Shown piece by piece: positions 56,141 to 64,000 of a stretch of 64,000 nt of DNA. Under the pieces are notes generated by a model, which saw only the letters and a program-made list of their open reading frames with translations, was not told where the DNA came from and did not search any database. The stretch covers positions 3,472,001-3,536,000 of the forward strand of contig JAYKYS010000009.1 in the NCBI GenBank assembly GCA_036924285.1, read 5' to 3'. The stretch is from Asterella californica. Taxonomy: Eukaryota > Streptophyta > Marchantiopsida > Marchantiales > Aytoniaceae. The translations under genes were made by a program, and so were the position numbers. How positions within the stretch are numbered: the stretch's first letter is position 1; the number at the start of each line of letters is the position of its first letter.

Positions 56141-56720
56141 CTACATGATCTGTGAGGATAAACAAACATGTAAACTGCACAAACACGGTGTTAGAAGCGA
56201 CCCAGTCGACCAAGAACACCAAGATTAACGTGCCAGCTGGCTCTCGTCCTACCAGCCAACGCTATTGTTGTTGAGCACTCTGTAGAACTCTCTCGACGGG
56301 TGTATGGAAGGGAAGTACGCAGAAGAAAACGAGTGTGTGGTGCAAGCGCTTAGGGTTAGTAACAGAGTTCCAAAATAACGGAGTTTCCGAGACTTGGTCG
56401 ATCGGGAATAAGATTAAGACTCTAAGAGTTCGCAACAGAGTTCCAAGACTCGTTAGATTCGTCCTACATGTACAGTTGTGAAGATCCGGTCGATCGGAAG
56501 TGAGTAGGAATCACCGCTGGAGATGGTAGGCGTGGTTCTGTCTCATGAAGAAATTGAAGATCTGCTCTGTTCTTAGAAAGGGGAATTAGATGTCGGAGGA
56601 GAGCTTTGGCTAGAAGTTAGAGAAGTTTCACAGTGGGATTTGGAGATAGTGCTAGTCGGTGATTTTTTCGCTCGGTGGAAAAGGAGAGTAACGGAGGAGA
56701 GGACTCAAGGAGAAGAAAGC
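56141..56720 (+). promoter_or_regulatory. Upstream region of the TPR gene
   Basis: Mixed-composition region starting after the hairpin repeat. GTTCCAAAATAACGGAGTTTCCG and CGCAACAGAGTTCCAAGACTCG (each part of a longer stretch) show a loose internal repetition of AGAGTTCCAA at about 56365 and 56434. The frame is open back to 56640 without an ATG. No sure TATA box. Probably promoter and 5' UTR, by position only. Confidence 0.35.
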
Positions 56721-57602
56721 ATGGTTGCGGAGACGAAGGTTGCAAAAATGCAAATTGTTTGGAACAAGCCGAAGAAACGAACGCGCCCGGTGGTCCTGAA
56801 ACCTTTTCAGTTCGAGGCTGCGATGGACGAAGCGCGTAGTGAGAGTAGTGCTTCCAGCGGAGTATCGGTGAAATTTGGAGAATTGAGTGTGTTGGATTCT
56901 TTACAGAGAGAGGAACGTGCGAACGATAAGTTGTCTGAGAAGTTGTTGGTCGAAGGAAACGCGTTGGCAGAGGAAGGAAAGTTTGGGGAGGCACTGGGCA
57001 AGTGGGAAACAGCAATATTTTTGACTCCACAAAAGGCACTGCTGCACGAGCAGAAGGCTCAAGTTCTGTTGGAAATTGGCAAGACGTGGGGTGCTGTTCA
57101 AGCAGCGACGAGTGCTACTCAGCTCCAGCCCACTTGGATCGACGCTTGGGTGACTCTGGCACGTGCCCAGCTCAACTACGGAGAGCCTTATCTCGCTGTG
57201 GAGAGTGCACGCACTGCTCTAAAGCTAGACCCTGCTCACAAGGCTGCAAATATCGAATTGGAGAGAGCTCAGTTTCTTGCCATCAGACAACGTCAGGCAA
57301 CTCGAGACTCGGCAGCATTCATTGTTGACGCGGAAGCAGTTTTACCCGATGGCCAGAACAGATTGCCCTCCTGTCGTCGAGCTAAGGTTTATGACTCAGG
57401 GGACATAGGATTTGGTGAAGAGCATCATCAGGCAGCTCATCCTCAGGCTGCTCACAAGGAGGTCGAGATCGAGAAAGAGGACTTTGATGAAGAAAAGCTT
57501 TATGATAAGTATGATGACGACGATTATGAATGGGTAGACGAAGTTAGGAAACCACCACTGTTAACTGATGAGAATCTGCTGTCGGATTTTTCAGACATCT
57601 AG
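56721..57602 (+). CDS. Tetratricopeptide repeat protein, TTC33-like
   Basis: ATG at 56721 gives 293 residues; a second ATG at 56748 (MQIVWNKPKKRTRP) is an equally good start, since known plant relatives begin with a similar short basic W-K-K stretch. Three TPRs are clear: residues about 72-105 (EGNALAEEGKFGEALGKWETA), 106-139 and 140-173 (NYGEPYLAVESARTALKLDP). A charged helix and an acidic C-terminus with YDKYDDDDYEWVDEV follow. TPRs build a superhelical protein-binding scaffold; the partners of this family are poorly known. The frame is intact and lacks introns. It is the only convincing host gene in the window. The two imperfect tandem duplications downstream lie outside it. Confidence 0.85.
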   Translation: MVAETKVAKMQIVWNKPKKRTRPVVLKPFQFEAAMDEARSESSASSGVSVKFGELSVLDSLQREERANDKLSEKLLVEGNALAEEGKFGEALGKWETAIFLTPQKALLHEQKAQVLLEIGKTWGAVQAATSATQLQPTWIDAWVTLARAQLNYGEPYLAVESARTALKLDPAHKAANIELERAQFLAIRQRQATRDSAAFIVDAEAVLPDGQNRLPSCRRAKVYDSGDIGFGEEHHQAAHPQAAHKEVEIEKEDFDEEKLYDKYDDDDYEWVDEVRKPPLLTDENLLSDFSDI

Positions 57603-57757
57603 AAGAGATTTGTTAGGGCTGGTAAGAGTAAGGTATTCTGTGTATAGTTACAGCTGATTGGAGGTTTGTTCCACTATGTTTCTGTAAATACGATGTTTCA
57701 TCTGGTTGGGTCGAATATCCAAGTAAAGAACAGAGAACCTTGTTTCAGTTACAATTG

Positions 57758-58195
57758 GGGACCAGAAAAATGATCTTCGGCAGGTTGATTATGGGCTGAT
57801 ATTGTTCACCTCGTGGTAATGATGAAATTGCGGTTTGATTCTCTGTTTTTGCCGAGTGCGGATGTACGCTGAGCACATTCAGTAGGGTGACTAACTGGGG
57901 AAGAGAAGTACTAGGGACTTGGGAGTTAATATGTCTGTCCTCCAATCTTAAGAGTATGTGTTTCTGCACAACCAGACTTCAGAGGTTATTTTCGGTTGGA
58001 TTCGGGACCAGAAAAAAATGACCTTTCGCAGGTTGATTGTGGGCTGTTATGTTCACCTCGTGGTCATGATGAATTTGCGGTTTGATTCTCTGTTTTGCCG
58101 AGTGCGGATGTACGCTGAGCACATTCAGTTGGGTGACCAAATTGGGGAAGAGAAGTAGGGACTCGGGAGTTAATATGTCTGTTCTGCAATCTTGT
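57758..58195 (+). repeat. Imperfect direct duplication, period 246
   Basis: GGGACCAGAAAAA...TGTTCACCTCGTGGT...GAGTGCGGATGTACGCTGAG...GGAGTTAATATGTCTGT occurs at 57758 and again at 58004. The copies differ by several indels and substitutions. Located just after the TPR gene, possibly in its 3' UTR or a separate transcript. Confidence 0.85.
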
Positions 58196-59080
58196 ATTCT
58201 TTTTGGATTCGGAGCTGTTAGGGTTTATGTTGGGAGCAGTATCCTCGTTGAATTGGGCGTATGCGTACTTTGTCATATAAACCGAACTTCGTGCGGAGAA
58301 ATACCTGTAGGTTTTACACGAGCTGGGATGCTGTTAATGCTGGATGATTACTCGGACGTGTTGTGAGCAGTCCACCTGCAGAGGCTTGGCTGTTCACAAA
58401 GTTCGTAAGTGGCTCAAGTAAGTAGAAAAGCGTACGTACAAGCGATGGAAGGATTCATGTATGAGAAGATTTGACGTGCGTATGAATCTCCGGCAGGAGG
58501 ACGTTGCTATACCAGAGATATCTCGGCAGACTGGCAATAGATTCTGGGGACCATAGTGGAGGAACTTCTGCTGAGCGAAACGGTAGTTTCTTCTCTTTTA
58601 GGCTGCAGGATGCTAGTAGGCGCCAGCCTACATACACAATGCACAATGATCACAGATGGGCCTTGCGCTATACTACTGGGATAAAGTGCGTAGGAAGAAG
58701 AGGGGAAGGACGAGGACCGTAAACAAGGTTGTTACAACAGTTCAGTGGCCAGACAGTAATGCAAGTAGTTGACGCCCTTGGCGTTTCGCATGTCGGTAAC
58801 TTAGTTTTCTCTAAGGGGATGTCGCGGCCGCACAAATCTGTGAAATGCAGACCAGAGAATGTTTTCTCCTTCAACTTCACGGTAAGAGATTTCAGACAAG
58901 TCGAGGACTCTTACTGCAACGGGTTTTGCTGCTAACCAAACCCTGTGTGTAGGCTCTTGGTGCCTTAACAGCACGGTGACACCAAATGATAGCTGGATAT
59001 TTTGGAGAGTTTGGGTCGGAGTCGTGAGCATAACCTTCATATATCCTCTATCTGTTCCGCAGTTCCATAGTTCGGCTCTC

Positions 59081-59473
59081 TACGGTTGGAGTTAAGAGTT
59101 CCTCGCCCTTGCTGCCTGTTTGGAAGGTGCAGTTTCTTCAGCTTGCTGCGATGCCTAGTGGATGTTTTGGCGGGTGAACTTGTTCCAGTCTTTTTCACTA
59201 TATGAGGATCTCTGTATCCACTATCATCAGACGCGAATGTGGTCATTCCTGTCGTCGTCAGGTGCTGTATAGACTTACGGTTGGAGTTAAGAGTTCCTCG
59301 CCCTTGCTGCCTGGTTGGAAGGTGCAGTTTCTTCAGCTTGCTGCGATGCCTAGTGGATATTTATTGGCGGGTGAACTTGTTCCAGTCCTTTTCACTATAT
59401 GAGGATCTCTGTATCCACTATCATCAGACGCGGAAGTGATCATTCCTGTTGTCGTCAGGTGCTTTATAGACTT
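59081..59473 (+). repeat. Direct duplication, period 195
   Basis: Units start TACGGTTGGAGTTAAGAGTT at 59081 and 59276 and end before TACGACTTCC at about 59474, where a third unit would begin with only the first few bases. The copies are very similar, with a small difference near GGATGTTTTGG/GGATATTTATTGG. Confidence 0.85.
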
Positions 59474-59671
59474 ACGACTTCCACACGGATGTTTCTGGCT
59501 TGGAGGATGCCGTCGAAGGTTTCACTGTTTGTACTGTTACACCGCATGACCCAACTGGGACATATGAACTTTTGTCAAATTGTAGGTCTTTAATACCGTC
59601 ATATTCCCTGAAAACCTTCCGCTAGGTTGTTTCTAGCTTGTGTATGATCAGCGGCTGTAGTTGCATCACAA

Positions 59672-59718
59672 TCCACTAATTAGATGAACGTGACATTCAC
59701 GTTCATCTAATTAGTGGA
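59672..59718. repeat. Perfect fold-back, 22-bp stem, 3-base loop
   Basis: TCCACTAATTAGATGAACGT plus GA, loop CAT, then the exact reverse complement. AT-rich DNA follows. No target duplication or coding context. Confidence 0.85.
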
Positions 59719-60904
59719 GAAGCCCCGGTCATGATACGATCTCTATTAAGCGTAAAGAGATCTATAAACCTATATACTAACTATATATTGTAACTCTTTG
59801 TTAAGATTTCAACATTTCTTGAGACGATTTCCTTTGTTGGTTCTTCTGGACCTTTTGAACGATGTGGAACTATCTGAAAATCGAAGGAATTCCTTTTTCT
59901 CGAACTCCATGTAGTTTGTATGTTCGTCTACTTTCTTTGTTAGAGTGTCTTTCAGTTACATATGGAGAGAATTTAGTAAATTATGTAAAAGAGTTAATTT
60001 TTGGTAGTTGATTAAGATTAGTCAAAAGTTTATTATAAGGTTAAAGGGTACCCAGGTTATCAACAAGGTTGAAAGTTTCACATTCTTAGCATTTGCCATG
60101 TTTAATCGATCGATTGTCAAGAAATTCTGGAAATTCTTGGCCCAATACATCTTTAGAGTTCTGATAATCTGGAGATCCGCATGTCATGTGTGAGATTCAT
60201 TCGAGTTTTATATTAGTCATTAAAGTCTACATATTTCATAGCAAGTTTTGAAGTTCAGTTTATCTCAGTCACTTGGTATGGATATGCATCCAATGCACAC
60301 AAGTGGGAAAAGCGTTTTGAAATTCTAGGTCTGATTCGTGTATTTTCATGGGTTATTTTTTTTTCATGAGTATTGATTAAATGTATACGAATGGAAAAAA
60401 GTTAAATTTCTTTTTGTTCGGACAAAGAGATATCGGAGAGAAAATGTCGAAAGACACTGTCAGACCAGCTTGAGTTTTGGAACGTAAATCTAAATCATTT
60501 TTATAATAAAGTCGAAGTATATTTACCCAGAATGGCTATTTAGATTAATTGTTTTTAAATGAGGTTTGTTTTTGAAGATTTAGATTATTATTTTTATAGG
60601 TAAAATCTATATATAATAAAATGAGTATAAAACGAACACATGCACTATGAGTTAGAATAAAACTGTACAAATAAGCATGCTTCATTAACTACATTTTTTT
60701 AGTGTTATCAAAAATATTATAATTGTTATATGAATTTTTTAGATGAAGTATAAAAAAATTTTATTTAATTATTTAATTATTAATTATTCTAAGAACAATA
60801 GAACCGTTGTTGGAAAACTAATAAATGCTGTGCAAGTCTACGCACTTCAAAGGGTATAAGTGTGATAGCCTACTAGACTAAAACGAAACAATAAATGTAT
60901 GTAG

Positions 60905-60950
60905 CTTGCAGTCCTCTTCCATCTTCAAATGGAAGAGGTGAATATGCAAG
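60905..60950 (+). repeat. Hairpin of the dispersed family with outer stem
   Basis: CCTCTTCCAT, loop CTTCAA, ATGGAAGAGG; outer pair CTTGCA (60905-60910)/TGCAAG (60945-60950); GGTGAATATGCA flank as in other copies. Related AT-rich unit follows at about 61230-61510. Confidence 0.7.
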
Positions 60951-61229
60951 GTAAATCATTTCAATAGTAATGAAATTACAATTGAAATATCTTTTGAGCA
61001 TATACGCGTCCAATGTGTCATTAATCCCATGGTGTACCGCCTAATGTATTAACATCTTGGGTGAGTGTTGTGGGTGGTTGAGGTCCCCCACGGCGGTCCT
61101 CCTTGTACTAAATTTTGATACCAATAAAGTTCTGGACGCACCTTCTTTTCTGGGAAAAAAAGTAAAAAAGATTAGGACCAGGCTTTCTCATTGTGCACAT
61201 TATGTTATCGTTTATCACTTGTCAAAATA

Positions 61230-61510
61230 TGTCATCTGAACTGCTTTTCTAAGAAAATGGAAGAAAAAGAAACAGTTTAAAAAAGGTAATCAATATAACC
61301 ACGCGTAATTTAATGAAACATTTAGTGAAAATTGCAGTGTACGAACAGTCACAGAAAAGTATTGCTAGATAGGTTTGTACTTATGAGTTGTGTGAAACTA
61401 CTTTAAATTGGTTTTATTAAATATAAATTATTAAATTTAAAATCTGTTTGATAATTTGATTACACAGTTTATTTTAATTATATAAAAATTACAAGTGAGT
61501 CACGCGATAG
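61230..61510 (+). repeat. Dispersed AT-rich repeat, copy 3 (partial)
   Basis: Shares AAACATTTAGTGAAAATTGCAGTG, GTCACAG, TTATGAGTTGTGTGAAA and TTAAATATAAATTATTAAATTTAAAATCTGTTTG-type sequence (only parts given) with copy 2. The hairpin end is not preserved here. Confidence 0.5.
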
Positions 61511-62079
61511 GCATTGTATCTAAGGTCAGGGTAATATTAAAACTTTTAGCCATTGTGGAGGTTTTTCCTTCGTCAAACTCAGATCCCATAATTAGTTAGA
61601 TTTTGAGAAATATAGTATCTAAGTATTTTGAGTGTCTTGATCTTAATCAACTTATATTTTCTACATCTAAACTCTCTCTTGATATTTAGGGTCTGGATTA
61701 TCCAGATTCTTCATTTTTTGACATGCACTGATATTTGACAGTTTTTGAAAGTTTCCAGTTGCTTTCCAATGTAATATTTCTAAAAAAATTAATTTAATTT
61801 TCATCTAAGCTTTATCAGGACTCAGTTTGTTAAGTTTTTCTGTGTTCCAGATTTCGGAGAAAGATTTTGAATATAAAAGGAATATTCTATCTGGAGCCTT
61901 TTATACCAGGAGGGGGGTTTAACCAGCATTTGATAGATTATACAGGGAGATCTGAAGAAGTTCATCATTGCAGCATTTAAACGCAGTGTAGCCCCGAGCC
62001 TTACGGCCCCTTTCCGATAAAGGAACCCCTGCCGAACAGGTGCTTTTACTAAGTTATGAAAGAATTTACTTTATCTTTA

Positions 62080-62340
62080 GAAAAGAAAACTAAACCTTGG
62101 CTAAATTTTGGAAATTTGATGCCATAATGCTTTTCAAATCCGTAACTGTGAGCTATCTTTACGAGCTCAGTATATACGAGTGTTATTCGAACAGAACCTT
62201 TCTCTGGTGTAAAAGTTTGTGATTCTTACTAGTAAAAATATTTTAAATTTTAAATTTTAAATTTTTCAAGAAAAAAATCAAAATATAAATTAAAACTCTT
62301 TGCATATTTCCCCTTCCAAACTATGCAAGAAAGCTAAACT
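62080..62340 (+). repeat. Dispersed AT-rich repeat, copy 4 (partial, decayed hairpin)
   Basis: Matches the right half of copy 2: ATAGAACATTTCTCT-like GAACAGAACCTTTCTCTGGTG, AGTAAAAATATTTTAAA, then TTAAAACTCTTTGCATATT. The stem region reads CCCCTTCCAAACTATGC and no longer pairs. Confidence 0.5.
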
Positions 62341-62707
62341 TGAAAATCAATATCTGATGATTGCGAAAAGTGAATGTTGCTCTTGTTTCACAACGCATCT
62401 TGATGAATGTCTTCTTTCAGTTCTCCAACTAAAAGTCTAGTGGACCTTCGGACTTGGACGCTTGCAACCTCATCTTCTTTGGAGCACCGAATTGTTGTGG
62501 GTTTGGAGGCCATCCGAGTGGTCTATACATGGGAAGATCGTGAATTCTGGTTTCTATTTACTCACTAGTTCTTTTAGTAAGAGCTTCAGTTTCCAGTTAT
62601 GTTGCATCACCTTGCCCCTCTCTTCATACTCATTTGGCCGCTTTTAGGTCAAGCTTTATGCGTGGGGATTATGCTGCGTTTCCGTTTTCCAGGTATTATC
62701 ATTTCAC

Positions 62708-62731
62708 CTCCTCCACGTTCGGATGGAGGAG
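62708..62731 (-). repeat. Hairpin of the dispersed family, inverted orientation, variant stem
   Basis: CTCCTCCA, 8-base loop, TGGAGGAG. The conserved flanks appear reversed: ATTTCACC on the left and ATTTGCAT on the right. The stem differs from CCTCTTCC yet pairs fully. Confidence 0.65.
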
Positions 62732-63393
62732 TTATTTGCATGCTCGTTAATTTATTATCTAGTTAAGGTTAGCTCATTAATTATTATATAGTAAATTTAG
62801 ATTTATTTTTATTCATCGAGAAAAATTGTGTTTATAATTAAAAGGATTTATGTTTAAACTCATTGCACTTACAGGGTATTTTTCTACATAATATGAACAA
62901 AAAGGCGTGTGGAAGTATGTTGACCTATTTCTACTCCACGTAGAAGATCCCAAGAAAGATGTACAATTCCTCGCCACCATCGACGATCATGCTTTTAGTG
63001 AATTCCTTCATGTGAATTTGATACTTGAGATAATACTCGATTATTCTAACATAAATATACAACCTTTTGTTGCTAAACGCATTCATGCAATTTCTCCCTC
63101 CTGTGCTCTCTCTATCGATCTTTCTTTCTCCAACCTATCGCAGAAGCAATCATTTTTTACTTCAAACATTGATTTCGCTTGGATACCAAGGACATCTAGA
63201 AATGACCAGATATACAATCACTATGAATGAAATCATTCAATAGAGAGGAAATAGACAAAGTTTCTATTGGAAGCAATTTCAAGATTCTCTATTGGGACGA
63301 GGTCTTCTTCGCCTTTGCTTGTCTCTTGAGAAACATCAAGCCGTTTGGGGTCGAGAAGGTGTGGAGAGAGGAAATGTAAGTTTGGAAGCATGA

Positions 63394-63768
63394 CTCGACA
63401 AATGCAAGAAGACTAGAGGATTTTTTACAAAGAATGAACAGTTGGCTCTTTTATTCGGTCTATTGGTACGCGTCCGGGTTCGAGGCTCTGTTCAAGGAAG
63501 AGCCGCCATCTGGCGACTTTCTTTTGCGCACGACACCGCTGACGCACCCATCGTCGTGGAGTTGGTCCCAGGTGAACCGATCGATCCCCACGGCCGATGG
63601 TTTCGGTTTCACGTCGGGCCATTGGCAACGATGATAACTCCCGTCGTGGACGTGATGGAATGTTCTGGAGTGCCTAGCGGAGTGAGGACTGAGGAGTCAA
63701 GAAGTCGGGCGAGTCCCGTCAGCTGGCAATCAAGGCTCATGTTTCATGAACTCTTTAGAAGGCGATAA
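63394..63768 (+). CDS. Unidentified open frame, GC-richer than its surroundings
   Basis: Open from after a TGA at 63391 to 63768, without an ATG near its start. Includes GRAAIWRLSFAHDTADAPIVVELVPGEPID-type sequence (parts only) and PHGRWFRFHVG. Composition is protein-like and contrasts with AT-rich neighbours, so it may be an internal exon or a relict. No family recognised. Minus strand also has a frame here, less protein-like. Confidence 0.25.
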   Translation, partial: LDKCKKTRGFFTKNEQLALLFGLLVRVRVRGSVQGRAAIWRLSFAHDTADAPIVVELVPGEPIDPHGRWFRFHVGPLATMITPVVDVMECSGVPSGVRTEESRSRASPVSWQSRLMFHELFRRR

Positions 63769-64000
63769 AATGTACTTTGGATAGCAGACATGTGATCTGT
63801 TATGTGTTGCAGTACCAACCATAGATCTGTTTTCTTCTGGAATTATCAACCATAGACCGTAATCCGTGATTCCTAGATACATTCAAGGACCGGATAGACA
63901 ACAAAATGAGAAAAGTTCTAATCGGGAGAAATAAATCCACTTTCAAGAAGTAGAGAGGATACGCTGATATCTCTAAGTCTATGAACATGTAAACATGATT

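Larger units (their letters stand above)
57603..63393. other. 3' flank of the TPR gene and intergenic DNA
   Basis: Holds a 246-bp-period duplication (57758-58195), a 195-bp-period duplication (59081-59473), a 47-base perfect fold-back (59672-59718), two more members of the hairpin repeat family (60905-60950 and 62708-62731) and AT-rich spacer. Small plus-strand frames at 58082-58366 and 58729-58935 have no known domains and are not called. Confidence 0.4.

Noticed and set aside
58082..58366. A 94-codon frame in the duplicated block downstream of the TPR gene
   Set aside because: The frame is not conserved in the first copy of the duplication.

Overview
The window looks like repeat-rich nuclear DNA of a land plant or close streptophyte relative. 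Evidence is plant-type Ty3/gypsy and Ty1/copia elements (copia primer-binding site of the tRNA-iMet type), GT-AG introns of about 100 bp, accessory transposon ORFs of the coiled-coil kind common in plant retroelements, and one host gene resembling plant tetratricopeptide repeat protein 33. A non-seed plant seems plausible, but no sequence here fixes the species. No rRNA, tRNA or CRISPR locus was found.

Bases 1-25,605 are a nest of mobile elements. Four copies (called D, A, C, B) belong to one family whose ends read TGTGGTG...CACTACA. B (20827-25600) is complete, with a 5-bp target duplication TCACG. D runs off the left edge and ends at 10188. A (3518-9790) sits inside D. C (16933-18596) is interrupted by a decayed Ty3/gypsy element G (10189-16932), which is itself cut by D. 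A also carries a 1.28-kb insertion S (6300-7582). The family has no visible LTR pair and no reverse transcriptase or integrase. It encodes one protein of roughly 790 residues (homologous N-terminal domain, charged linker, coiled coil, acidic tail), decayed in all copies. Dense GTCTTC/GAAGAC dyads lie near both ends.

Bases 25,606-43,139 hold a four-exon DDE-type transposase pseudogene with a zinc-ribbon-like motif and a SAP domain (27815-30203), a tRNA-like repeat fragment, two fold-back MITE-like elements (36345-36735 and 37550-37885), and long stretches without recognisable genes.

Bases 43,140-49,130 hold two copia elements. The first (43145-46898, target duplication CGCAA) lacks reverse transcriptase/RNase H, carries a large in-frame GC-rich insertion, and ends in an abnormal U5/PBS array that looks like an ectopic strand transfer. 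The second is a degenerate relict.

Bases 49,131-64,000 are AT-rich, with an unknown minus-strand ORF (53521-54268), a hairpin-marked dispersed repeat family (54.5-62.8 kb), the one convincing host gene (TPR protein, 56721-57602), and two imperfect tandem duplications downstream of it. The elements are mostly decayed, and many stop codons are explained by C-to-T or G-to-A transitions, as expected of methylated repeat DNA.
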